A stretch of 64,000 nucleotides of DNA from Microbacterium sp. LWH11-1.2 (GCF_038397745.1 NZ_CP151636.1:744001-808000), one strand, 5' to 3'; positions 41,584-50,053 are shown, counted from the stretch's first letter. Numbers and translations are program-made. Notes: a model not told the origin generated them from the sequence alone.

Positions 41584-43121
41584 GCGCCGAGCCCCCACTC
41601 CGCCAGCTCCGCTTCGAGGGTCGCTCGAGTTTCCCTCGCACGCTCGTGTGCCGCTTCGAGGTTCGCCAGGGCATCGGCGATGCTGATCTTCTCGCCGGTG
41701 TCAGCGGGTGCGACGTATAGCGGGATGTTGAGGTTGAACTCGTTGCCCTCGATCTCGGCCAGGTCGGCGACGTGGGCACGCCCCTCGATGCCTGCGAATC
41801 CGCGGTACGCGTCGAACAGTTCCTTCGCATGCTCAGGTTCGAGGGTGTTTTGGTTGCGTCCCTTCTTCATCAGGCCCTCACCGTTGATAAACAGCACCTT
41901 GTCCTGTTGGTCGAGGGGTCGCTGGTGACGCAGGATCAGCACACAGGCTGCGAGGCCCGTGCCGTAGAACAGGTTCGGGGCAAGACCGATGACGGCTTCG
42001 ACCTTCTTCGCCTTCAGGATATGGGTGCGGATGCGCGCCTCTGCGCCCTGGCGGAACAGCGCACCCTGAGGCAGCACGACCGCTACCCGGCCCGTGTTCG
42101 GGTCGGCCGAGGTGAGCATGTGCTGCACCCATGCCCAGTCGGCGTATCCCTTGGGCGGGACTCCGCCGAGCTGGTTCCGTCCCCACCGGTCGGATGCCCA
42201 CTCGACGTCACCCCACGCCTTGAGGGAGAACGGCGGATTCGCTACGACATTGTCGAACCGCGCGAGCCTATTGCCTGTGTAGAAGGCGGGGTTGCGCAGG
42301 GTGTCCTCTCTCACGACCTTGAAGTCCTCTACCCCGTGAAGGAGCAGGTTCATGCGCGCGATCGCCGAGGTCGCGAGCACCTTCTCCTGACCGTAGAGCT
42401 TCCCCCACAACGTCTTGGGGCTGCCGCCGGCATCCTTCACGTGCTCGATGACCTCGATCAGCATGCCACCCGTCCCGCATGCGGGATCGTAGACGCTCTC
42501 ACCCTCCTGCGGATCGAGGATGTTCACGAGCAGACCGACGACTGAGCGCGGGGTGTAGTACTCGCCGGCCTTCTTGTTCGACTGGTCGGCGAACCGCTTG
42601 ATGAGGTACTCATACGCGTTGCCGAAGACATCCGGTGCGACATTCGCGTTACTCAGAGTCTTCGTCGAGAAGTGCTCGATGAGGTCGGCGAGCTTGCGGT
42701 CGGGGAGCTTGTCCTTATTGGTCCAGTTCGCGTTGCCGAAGATGCCGTACAGCGTCTCGGGGTTAGCTTTCTCGATCTCGCGGAACGCGATCTGCAGGGC
42801 GGGGCCGATGTTCTCGGTCTTCTCGCGAACGTCCGACCAAAGGTTGCCGTCGGGGACGGCGAAGCGGTGGTTCTCGGCGAACGAGGCGAACTCGTGGTCG
42901 CCGCCGGACTCCTCGAGTGCCCGCTCGAACTCTTCGAGGTACACGTCGCTGATCCGCTTGAAGAACATGAGCGGAAAGATGTAGGCCTTGAAGTCGGCTT
43001 GGTCAATGCTGCCGCGTAGGAGGTCAGCGGCACGGGCAAGGTACTGCTCCAGCTCGGCGAGCGACATGGAATCAATCCGCGCGGGTCGCTGGCCCGACGA
43101 GAGCGGGACATCCGTGCTCAC
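41580..43121 (-). CDS. hsdM: Type I DNA methyltransferase subunit M, second paralogue (hsdM2)
   Basis: The 513-residue HsdM homologue has the same domain order: ELEQYLARAADLLRGSIDQA, IFPLMFFKRISDVYLEEF, motif I DPACGTGGMLIEV, then VVANPPFSLKAWGDVEWASD. It has a C-terminal helical tail (ISIADALANLEAAHERARET) that HsdM1 lacks. The start is GTG 43121, sharing GTGA with the stop of the DUF262-HNH gene. A longer frame to 43805 is antisense to that gene. Two HsdM genes for one HsdS suggest a mixed M1M2S enzyme. Confidence 0.92.
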   Translation of the reverse strand: MSTDVPLSSGQRPARIDSMSLAELEQYLARAADLLRGSIDQADFKAYIFPLMFFKRISDVYLEEFERALEESGGDHEFASFAENHRFAVPDGNLWSDVREKTENIGPALQIAFREIEKANPETLYGIFGNANWTNKDKLPDRKLADLIEHFSTKTLSNANVAPDVFGNAYEYLIKRFADQSNKKAGEYYTPRSVVGLLVNILDPQEGESVYDPACGTGGMLIEVIEHVKDAGGSPKTLWGKLYGQEKVLATSAIARMNLLLHGVEDFKVVREDTLRNPAFYTGNRLARFDNVVANPPFSLKAWGDVEWASDRWGRNQLGGVPPKGYADWAWVQHMLTSADPNTGRVAVVLPQGALFRQGAEARIRTHILKAKKVEAVIGLAPNLFYGTGLAACVLILRHQRPLDQQDKVLFINGEGLMKKGRNQNTLEPEHAKELFDAYRGFAGIEGRAHVADLAEIEGNEFNLNIPLYVAPADTGEKISIADALANLEAAHERARETRATLEAELAEWGLGA

Positions 43122-44968
43122 GCGTGTTCCTCCGAGGTGGCGGCATCGACGATGTTGTGGAGACTTGGCTGGCGTCCTTCGGTCAGCTCGGTAGCGGCCC
43201 TGCTGACCAGCTGGGCGCGAGCGGCCAAGAAATCGTCGAAGTGCGGTCTCACCAGCTGCGCGAGCTCGGCGCCCTCCACATCGAGCGGATATGGCCCAGC
43301 CGCGACAAGAAGCGAATATGGGACGAGGTGCGTCGTGAGACGCGCACGCACATCGCTGGGGTCTGGCGCCTTCTGCGCCCGGTCTTCCAAGTACTGGATG
43401 GGATCCAGCCGGCCGATCGTACGATTGGTCTTCCAGGTAATGAGCGCGCAGTTGAGGGCGAGGTACGAGTTGATCCCCGCAGCACGGAGGAGGGCGTCGG
43501 GGAAGAGGTGGTGATACTCGCGGCGACCGATGTTGTCCGCCGAAAGTTTTGTATCGTCGGCGAAGTCGCGTGCACCGAAATAGGTCGACGTTGCGAGGAC
43601 CGCTCGTCCGAGTCGATCGGCCTTCTTCGACCAGTCCGCCGCAAGCAGATCTCGGTGCGTCGGCAGCGGGTACAGCTCGCGGTCGAAGACGGGCACGCTG
43701 TCCAGCTCGCCCGCACCATCCAGATACGCCCGCAGAGGTGCGTGGTCGGCGGCAGCTCGCGTAGCGGCTGCACCGACATAGCGAGTGGTGAAGAACGCTG
43801 ACCAAAGATACCTACGCACGAGCTGGTCGACGCGGGCCCGCTCGTCGCCATCCGCCGCTGAATTCGCGAGGAGAGCGGCAGCGACGGGCAACGGGGGCCC
43901 ACTCGGGATCTGCGACGACGCGAAGATCCCTTCGCCGGCGAGAAGTTCGGTGAGGCGCTCGAGCCCTGCCGACATCGTGTCCCAGTCGGCTACGAACTTG
44001 GCGTAGTCGAGCTCGTAGTAGCCCTTCTGGTTGGGCTGCTTGCCCTGCATCAGCGCGGAGACTTGCAAAACCGCGTCACCAACATCGCCGAAGTATCGAG
44101 CCAGCGCAGGCTGGGCCTCGTTCAATGCTCGCAGCCACTCCCGCAGGCGCACCCCCGTGGCGTTCTCGAGCTCGGCGACGACGATGTCGTACGCCCGCAA
44201 TGGCTTGGCGTTTGTGTTCATGTTGATGAACACGCGCAGCGCAACGTCCTTATGCGTGGCAGCCGGGAGCCTGAGGTACGGCAGGTTGTAGTGCCTCACC
44301 CGCTCGCGGAGCGGGCCAATCCATTGTTCTTTCAGGACGCTCCTACTTGCACTGACTGCGCGCTCCGCAAGAAGTACCTGTACTTGTTCCTCGGCGCTCG
44401 CTGCTGCATCGATGGTCGGCGCAGGGTACGCGGCATCCACCCAGCGGTCGATCTGATCTCCGCTGGGGTCGAGAAGGCGAACGGGAACCAATCCGCGTCG
44501 TCGACACTCGGCCGGGTCATCAGCCCACAACGGCTTGACACCGCGGCGATCGCGCCAGCGGACGACTGCTCTAACTGACAGACCGTGATCGTCGTTGTCG
44601 GGATCTTCGTCCAGCTCTGGCACGTGAATGAAATACGTCGCGTCAGAGCTCGTCGCCTTGAGCGCCTGCCACAGGGCCGTCAATCGCTGCTGACCATCGA
44701 GGAGGTGCTCGGTGACCTTCGAGCTCGGCTCCGGCGCGGTCGCAAGCGGGCGAGAGTGGAACTTCTCCTCGTCGCCAACGTCCAAGATCAGCGTGATGCC
44801 CAAGGGGAGATCCTGGATGATCGTGGTGAGCATGGATGCAACTCGACCCCGGTCCCAGGCGACACCCCTTTGGAAACTCGGAAGCCGGAGCTGACCGCTG
44901 CTGATTCGATGCAGCCAATCGTCGATCGGGCGATTCAGGGCCTCGCTACGGTTACGCTCGTCGCTCAC
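43118..44968 (-). CDS. DUF262-HNH (GmrSD-like) protein heading the type I operon
   Basis: The 616-residue protein has a DUF262 domain (LRLPSFQRGVAWDRGRVASML, then HLLDGQQRLTALWQAL) and a long linker. The C-terminal HNH nuclease reads REYHHLFPDALLRAAGINSY, with ALNCALITWKTNRTIG after it, and its HH and Asn residues are intact. This is the layout of fused GmrSD type IV enzymes that cut modified DNA. The start is GTG 44968 with GAAGAG at good spacing, and GTG 44998 is possible. It overlaps hsdM2 by GTGA, so its product is made together with the modification enzyme. GC content is a little lower than in the flanks. Confidence 0.87.
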   Translation of the reverse strand: MSDERNRSEALNRPIDDWLHRISSGQLRLPSFQRGVAWDRGRVASMLTTIIQDLPLGITLILDVGDEEKFHSRPLATAPEPSSKVTEHLLDGQQRLTALWQALKATSSDATYFIHVPELDEDPDNDDHGLSVRAVVRWRDRRGVKPLWADDPAECRRRGLVPVRLLDPSGDQIDRWVDAAYPAPTIDAAASAEEQVQVLLAERAVSASRSVLKEQWIGPLRERVRHYNLPYLRLPAATHKDVALRVFINMNTNAKPLRAYDIVVAELENATGVRLREWLRALNEAQPALARYFGDVGDAVLQVSALMQGKQPNQKGYYELDYAKFVADWDTMSAGLERLTELLAGEGIFASSQIPSGPPLPVAAALLANSAADGDERARVDQLVRRYLWSAFFTTRYVGAAATRAAADHAPLRAYLDGAGELDSVPVFDRELYPLPTHRDLLAADWSKKADRLGRAVLATSTYFGARDFADDTKLSADNIGRREYHHLFPDALLRAAGINSYLALNCALITWKTNRTIGRLDPIQYLEDRAQKAPDPSDVRARLTTHLVPYSLLVAAGPYPLDVEGAELAQLVRPHFDDFLAARAQLVSRAATELTEGRQPSLHNIVDAATSEEHA

Positions 44969-45125
44969 TGCGCAACTCTTCTCTTCTCTACTCACCACGT
45001 TGGCAACTTCTCCAGACTAGTGATGAGGGCCGGTACCTGACGCTCGTATACACGCAGTCGTCGCTTTTTGACTACATACCGGCTTACAGATGGCACCGCT
45101 ACCGGACCCGGTCGCCGGAAGAGAC

Positions 45126-45737
45126 TCAAGACATAGAACTGAACCGCTCCCCCGAGCTCACCTGCTGCGCCACTCGCCGCAGCGCCAGCAGCAACGGCTC
45201 CACCAGCACCGACCCGAGCACCACGTACCGCACCGCGGCCTCGGCTGATTCCTCCGGCACCCCGGCGATCTCGGCATCCGCGATCCTCCGAATGCTCGCG
45301 AGGTACTCCGCCATCACGGCATCCGGCACGACAAAACCCGCGCGCTCCAACCTCTGGAGCGCCCGCGCTACCGCGTGGAGCACCGCGGGGTCGCACATCC
45401 CCGGCTGCCACCCGAGCCCAGCAACCAAGGCCTCGGCCTCCGCCCGATCCAGCTCCTCATCCGCTGGCGGAGTGATCGCCGCATGAGCCTCGCCCAGCAG
45501 CAGGTGCGGACTCTCCGGCGGATCGTCCAGCGCCCCGAGCACCCGCCGCGTCTCGGCGATGCTCACCCCCGCATCGAGCAGCGCCCGGATCACCCGCAGC
45601 CGCTCCACGTGCTTCTCGCCATAGGCGGCCTGCGTCGGCGCGCTGCGCTCACCCTCGGGCAGCAGACCCTCGCGCAGGTAGTACTTGATCGTCGGCACGG
45701 TCACACCCGTCCGGGCTGACAGTTCGGAAATTCTCAT
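45126..45737 (-). CDS. MerR-family transcriptional regulator
   Basis: The 203-residue regulator has an N-terminal MerR winged helix (MRISELSARTGVTVPTIKYYLREGLLPEG, QAAYGEKHVERLRVIRALLDAG), a coiled helix and a larger effector domain (about 95-195) without an obvious metal-binding Cys set. ATG 45737 has AGAGGTGG upstream. It is divergent from a DUF4188 gene, and a 43-bp dyad fills the gap. Confidence 0.9.
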   Translation of the reverse strand: MRISELSARTGVTVPTIKYYLREGLLPEGERSAPTQAAYGEKHVERLRVIRALLDAGVSIAETRRVLGALDDPPESPHLLLGEAHAAITPPADEELDRAEAEALVAGLGWQPGMCDPAVLHAVARALQRLERAGFVVPDAVMAEYLASIRRIADAEIAGVPEESAEAAVRYVVLGSVLVEPLLLALRRVAQQVSSGERFSSMS

Positions 45738-45751
45738 GGCCACCTCTTGAC

Positions 45752-45794
45752 TTCGATAGTAGCGCTATCCATTATGGATAGTGACACTATCGAA
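45752..45794. promoter_or_regulatory. 43-bp nested dyad, MerR operator region
   Basis: The outer arms TTCGATAGT (45752-45760) and ACTATCGAA (45786-45794) enclose the perfect inner palindrome CTATCC-ATTAT-GGATAG (45765-45781). TTGACT (45748-45753) could be a -35 element. A dyad centred within a promoter spacer is the typical target of MerR proteins. Confidence 0.7.
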
Positions 45795-45809
45795 TCAAGA
45801 GGAGTCATC

Positions 45810-46340
45810 ATGTCGAAAGTCATCACGGGCCGCATGACCCACCGCCACGAGGGCGAGCTCGTCGTGTTCCACATCGGGATGCAGATCAACCGCTGGTGGC
45901 GACCCGACCTGTGGCTGCCCACCTTCTTCGCCATGCCGCCGATGCTGCGCGAACTCTCCATGGATCCCGACTCGGGCATGCTCGGCTACCAGTTGCTGTT
46001 CGGATCCGGCGGTCCCTACGTCGTGCAGTACTGGTCATCCGTCGACAAGCTGTACGCTTACGCGTCCAGCCCCTCGCAGGAGCACCGCCCCGCCTGGACC
46101 CGCTTCAACAAGATGGCGCGCAAAGCTCCGGGCGCAGTCGGCATCTGGCACGAGACCTTCCTCGTCGACCGCGCCGAGAGCGTGTACGTGTCGACGAAGC
46201 CGATGGGGCTGCCGAAGGCGACGGAGATGGTCGAGGTGGGGAAGCGGCAGGACCGGGCTCAGGCGCGGTTCGCGGAAGGGCGGACGGTGTCTGGCCAGGC
46301 GCAGTCCCCGGAGATCTTGAGCGAACCGCGCCTCCCCTAG
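45810..46340 (+). CDS. DUF4188 family protein
   Basis: The 176-residue protein follows DUF4188: a strand HEGELVVFHIGMQINRWWRPDLW, PTFFAMPPMLRELSMDPDSG, YVVQYWSSVDKLYAYA, HRPAWTRFNKMARKAPGAVG and WHETFLVDRAESVYVSTKPMG. These are ABM/monooxygenase-like barrel proteins of unclear function. AAGAGGAG precedes the ATG. It is divergent from MerR and probably its target. The last 240 bp or so of the gene are repeated downstream of the next gene. Confidence 0.88.
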   Translation: MSKVITGRMTHRHEGELVVFHIGMQINRWWRPDLWLPTFFAMPPMLRELSMDPDSGMLGYQLLFGSGGPYVVQYWSSVDKLYAYASSPSQEHRPAWTRFNKMARKAPGAVGIWHETFLVDRAESVYVSTKPMGLPKATEMVEVGKRQDRAQARFAEGRTVSGQAQSPEILSEPRLP

Positions 46341-46439
46341 ACTTCCTTCCAACCACAGGGGAGTCCCGGCAGGGGCTGAGAGGGCGCTGACGCAGCGCCG
46401 ACCCTCACACCTGATGCGGGTCATGCCGCCGTAGGAAGT
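46341..46439 (+). ncRNA. TPP (thiamine pyrophosphate) riboswitch
   Basis: The P1 stem pairs ACTTCC (46341-46346) with GGAAGT (46434-46439). The conserved core reads GGGGCTGAGAGGGC at about 46372-46385, a small GCGCTGACGCAGCGC hairpin, then ACCCTCACACCTGATGCGGG and GCCGTAGGAAG, matching the THI-box elements CUGAGA, ACCUGAU and GUAGGNA. It directly follows the DUF4188 stop and ends 8 bp before the MFS start, so it most likely controls translation of that gene. Confidence 0.92.
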
Positions 46440-46447
46440 CGAGTCAT

Positions 46448-47722
46448 ATGTCGCGCCTCATCACCGAGCCCGAAACGTCCTCCCGAGCACGAAAGGCCGT
46501 TCGCGGCGGATTGCTCGGCAACTTCGTCGACCAGGTCGATATCTTCCTGCCGGTGATCGCGCTCGCCCCCGCAGCCGCGGTCGTGCTGGGCCCCGACCCC
46601 GCTCAGACCGGCCTGATCTTCGTCGCCACCCTTCTCGGACGCCCGCTCGGAGCCGCCGTCTTCGGAAGCCTCGCCGACCGCTACGGTCGCACGAGCACCA
46701 CCAAGATCGCGATCGCCGGCATCGCGATCACAACGCTCCTGATCGCCCTGATCCCGAACCACGACCTCGGTGGTGCAGCGACGCTCTGGGCGTTCGTCGC
46801 CCTCCGCTTCGTCGGCGGCATCTTCCTCGGCGGCGAATACTCCGCGGCGATCCCGCTCGCCATGGAATGGTCCGCCCCACGCCGGCGCGGCCTGCTCAGC
46901 GGCGGCATCATGGCCATGTCCCCGCTCGCGAACTCCTTCATCGCCGCGCTCACCCTGACGCTCCTGCAGGTGCTCGGAGCCGACGACTACGCAATGTGGG
47001 GATGGCGGATGCCGTTCATCGCCGGCGCCCTGCTCGCGGTGGCGCTGTTCTTCTACTACTCCGCCGGGGTCCACGATTCCCCGGTCTCGACGAGCGCCCG
47101 ACACCCCCGCACTCGACCTCTGGCCGACATTCTGGTCGGACCGTTCCGCCACCAGCTCTGGCAGGTGTTCACGCTGATGACCGGCCTCTGGCTGTTCACG
47201 CAGATGGCGATCCCCGTGCTCACCGGCCTGTTGAGCAAAGCACCCCAGATCGGCCCGACCACCGTGCCGCTCATCATGCTGGTCGCCACCCTCGTCTCGG
47301 CCGCGGCGATGATCGCCAGCGGTGCAATCTCGCAGCGGATCGGACGGCGACGCTTCTTCGTCGTCTTCGGAGGCCTCGCGATCATCGCCGCTCCGCTGGC
47401 CCTCATGTGGGCGATGTCCTCTCAGGGAGCTGGCGCCGTGCTGGCCGTCACCGTCGTGCAGATCGTCACCGTGTCGGCCTACGGCCCGGTCGGCGCCTAC
47501 CTCGCCGAGCGCTTTCCCGCTGCCGTGCGATCGAGCGGATACGGGGTCGGCTACTCGCTCTCCATGGTGATCCCCGCGCTCTACCCGTTCTGGCTGCCCG
47601 GATTCCAGAGCTCGCTCGGCGCTGGCCCTGCGGTGGCCGTCGTGCTCGCCGCGGCGGCTGCGCTGCTCGTCATCGGCGCGCTCCTCGGCCCTGATCCCGA
47701 CCGTGCTTCGCCATTGGAGTGA
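46448..47722 (+). CDS. MFS transporter (MHS type) under TPP riboswitch
   Basis: The 424-residue transporter has 12 predicted helices and the MHS-family features: GSLADRYGRTSTTKIAI, then RFVGGIFLGGEYSAAIPLAMEW and YLAERFPAAVRSSGYGVGYSL. Riboswitch control implies uptake of thiamine or a precursor such as the HMP pyrimidine, which is an inference from regulation. ATG 46448 follows GGAAGTCGAGTCAT, which overlaps the 3' strand of riboswitch P1, so folding could hide the ribosome site. It is flanked by a full and a truncated DUF4188 gene. Confidence 0.9.
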   Translation: MSRLITEPETSSRARKAVRGGLLGNFVDQVDIFLPVIALAPAAAVVLGPDPAQTGLIFVATLLGRPLGAAVFGSLADRYGRTSTTKIAIAGIAITTLLIALIPNHDLGGAATLWAFVALRFVGGIFLGGEYSAAIPLAMEWSAPRRRGLLSGGIMAMSPLANSFIAALTLTLLQVLGADDYAMWGWRMPFIAGALLAVALFFYYSAGVHDSPVSTSARHPRTRPLADILVGPFRHQLWQVFTLMTGLWLFTQMAIPVLTGLLSKAPQIGPTTVPLIMLVATLVSAAAMIASGAISQRIGRRRFFVVFGGLAIIAAPLALMWAMSSQGAGAVLAVTVVQIVTVSAYGPVGAYLAERFPAAVRSSGYGVGYSLSMVIPALYPFWLPGFQSSLGAGPAVAVVLAAAAALLVIGALLGPDPDRASPLE

Positions 47723-47745
47723 AGGGCGGTGGGATGTGGCCGCGA

Positions 47746-47995
47746 TACGCTTACGCGTCCAGCCCGTCGCAGGAGCACCGCCCCGCCTGGACCTGCTTCA
47801 ACAGGATGGCGCGCAAGGCTCCGGGAGCGGTCGGCATCTGGCACGAGACCTTCCTCGTCGACCGCGCCGAGACCGTTTATGTGTCGATCAAGCCGATGGG
47901 GCTACCGAAAGCGACGGAGTTGGTCGAGGTCGGGAAGCGACAGGACCGGGCGCAGGCGCGGTTTGCGGAAAGGCAGACGGCGGTAGTGAACAGCA
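47746..47995 (+). pseudogene. Truncated 3' copy of the DUF4188 gene
   Basis: About 240 bp match 46053-46292 closely and keep the frame: YAYASSPSQEHRPAW, MARKAPGAVGIWHETFLVDR and PMGLPKATELVEVGKRQDR. The first half of the gene, its start and its promoter are missing. The frame continues into unrelated sequence and stops at 48085-48087. It follows the riboswitch-controlled transporter by 23 bp. Confidence 0.85.
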
Positions 47996-48083
47996 CCACG
48001 TCACATCGCTCGGGAGAGTTGCGCATCGGCGAGGCTCACCTATACTGCGGTCAGCATCCAGCGCAGAGAGGCGTGGCAACGCG

Positions 48084-49580
48084 ATGACCGATTTCGAACC
48101 GAAGTACGTGGAGTACGCGGAGTGGCATGACGCGGCGAAGCGAAGTTACTTGGAACCGGCGAGGTTGACGGCCGTCCGATTGCTAGAAGAGCTGCTCGAC
48201 GATCGCGTTGATTCAGTCGATCGGAATCGCTTTCGCATATCAACTAGCCGCGTCAAGACAGCCCAACGGTCCTTCGCAAAACTCGGTCGCGCTAAGTACA
48301 GCGGTCAAGTGAACGATTACGAAGATGTGCCGCAGGTTCTGGACGACCTCGTGGGCCTTCGACTTATCTGCAACAATCTCTCCGATATCAACACGTTTCA
48401 GGAACTGGTGGGTGAGCTGCCGATCGACGCCGACGAGCAATCGAGCCTGGCCGTCGAGCGCGATTCACATCGGGACTACTTTACGAATCCGAAGGCGTCC
48501 GGCTATCGGGCCTACCACGTGAACTTCGTCGTTCCGGTTCCTCAGATGAACGGAACCAGGCGCGTTTGCGTCGAGGTGCAGGCTAGAACACTGCTCCAGG
48601 ACGGTTGGGGCGAGCTCACGCATGAGGACACATACAAGCCGGGATCGACGGTTCCTGAGTGGATTGTTGGCATGTCGCTCCGCATGGCGGAACTACTTGC
48701 GGCGGTTGACAACATCGCTCAAGACCTTCGAACTGGACTAGACGTCGAGACGCAGCGATCAGTTTTGGCGGTAGACGACGGCAAGAAGTCTCCGGAGGTC
48801 GCATTTGTCGCGGGCACCGCAGAATCAGCTACTCCGACCTCGATAAGCATCGCTGCGGGATTGGAACCCAGCGCTCCGAAGACCAGCTCGGAAGCTCAGC
48901 GACGCGACGCCGAAGAACTCGAGGCAGCCCTCGTGGACGAGACTCTTCGAATCACTCGGGGATTGACGAAGCCGGTCGCTCTAGCCGCGCTATCGCAGCA
49001 GCTTAACCTCATCTTCGGCACCGAAATCACGCGCACCTGGGCCAAACGCGGAGGTTTTAAGAAGTTCTTGGAGGCAACGGTCCCGGAGTCGCGACTTTCT
49101 GGACCTCCACCCGGGTATATCCACCCCCCGAACACTCCTGTCCCAGATGGATGGATTACGGAAGACGCAGGCAAAGGGGCTGTGCCGTCAATCGTGCGCG
49201 AGTTGCGAACCTACGACAAGGCGATTCCATTGCTTGGGGCCGAAAGGCTGGAGCAGGTAGTTACCTCAGTGACCAACGTGCTTCAAGAGGCTGAGCTAGA
49301 ACTCCAGGGCAGCAACGCCACACTTTCGCAACTCGAAGGTCTGGCCAAACAAGCTCGCTCGGATGCAGAAACTCGCGGAACCTTGGTTGTGCGCCCTCAT
49401 GCCGCCTACGTTCTTCAGGCGGTCAATCGCAGGAGCCGGATTTCGCGGGACATCACCGCCAGTGAAGTCCGAGGCATCCTCTTTGATCGGATCATCACGA
49501 TGGCCGAAGCGAACGACCTAGTCGAGGACCGCGCAGTCGCGGGCCACGAGCTATGCGAGTGGCTCGGAATCGACGTCTAG
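48084..49580 (+). CDS. RelA/SpoT nucleotidyltransferase with LOTUS-like domain
   Basis: The 498-residue protein has a (p)ppGpp-synthetase-type domain at about 40-190. It shows RVKTAQRSFAKL (ATP-binding loop region), DDLVGLRLICNN, ASGYRAYHVNF and VCVEVQARTLLQDGWGELTH with EDTYK. There is no HD hydrolase half, as in small alarmone synthetases and toxic ToxSAS proteins. The next section (about 278-345) reads VDETLRITRGLTKPVALAAL, FGTEITRTWAKRGGFKKFLE, which resembles an OST-HTH/LOTUS RNA-binding domain. A final winged-helix-like region follows. The gene stands alone with lower GC than its neighbours, suggesting transfer. A toxin or defence function is an inference. Confidence 0.8.
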   Translation: MTDFEPKYVEYAEWHDAAKRSYLEPARLTAVRLLEELLDDRVDSVDRNRFRISTSRVKTAQRSFAKLGRAKYSGQVNDYEDVPQVLDDLVGLRLICNNLSDINTFQELVGELPIDADEQSSLAVERDSHRDYFTNPKASGYRAYHVNFVVPVPQMNGTRRVCVEVQARTLLQDGWGELTHEDTYKPGSTVPEWIVGMSLRMAELLAAVDNIAQDLRTGLDVETQRSVLAVDDGKKSPEVAFVAGTAESATPTSISIAAGLEPSAPKTSSEAQRRDAEELEAALVDETLRITRGLTKPVALAALSQQLNLIFGTEITRTWAKRGGFKKFLEATVPESRLSGPPPGYIHPPNTPVPDGWITEDAGKGAVPSIVRELRTYDKAIPLLGAERLEQVVTSVTNVLQEAELELQGSNATLSQLEGLAKQARSDAETRGTLVVRPHAAYVLQAVNRRSRISRDITASEVRGILFDRIITMAEANDLVEDRAVAGHELCEWLGIDV

Positions 49581-49651
49581 AACGTTGTACCTCTGTTTCG
49601 GACGCCGGCCGAACAGCTCGCCTTTCGGACAACCATCGATGCTGGGCACAT

Positions 49652-49830
49652 TCAACCGTCGCCCCTCAGAACATCCACGCAACTCCCCACCACTACTTCC
49701 GGCTGCTCGAACGACGCGAAGTGCCCGCCGCGCTCCAGTTCATGCCACTGGCGAGTTTCCGCGAACTTCCGTTCGCTCCCGCCGTGACGGACGCGATCAC
49801 CGGGCGACAGCAACACTCGGGCGCGAATCA
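49652..49830 (-). pseudogene. Remnant of an epoxide hydrolase-like alpha/beta hydrolase
   Basis: On the minus strand the frame ending at TGA (49652-49654) reads IRARVLLSPGDRV, HGGSERKFAETRQWHELERG, GHFASFEQPEVVVG. This corresponds to the C-terminal end of epoxide hydrolases, including the catalytic His in RGGHFA. No upstream part of the gene is visible. The rest of the gap 49581-50053 carries only short frames. Confidence 0.6.
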
Positions 49831-50053
49831 CTGAGAGAAGGTGCGCCCGCGAGGCGCTCGAGGAGTAGCTCGAGCTGGGACGCTTCGTCTCCTCGCTGCG
49901 CTTCCGGCGATGCTCGTCGGTGCAGCCGGCCTCTTCGTCGCATGGATGCCGTATCTATCTGGCGTCGCCATCGGCGCTACCGTGTTGTCGACCCTCGTGC
50001 TTCAGCGGCGTTCGAGCAGGACTGTCTGAGAGCCATCGGATTCAGGAGAGATC

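Noticed and set aside
41580..43805. A 741-codon reading of hsdM2
   Set aside because: The upstream 228 codons are antisense-type sequence within the DUF262-HNH gene. The GTG at 43121 with GTGA overlap is the supported start.
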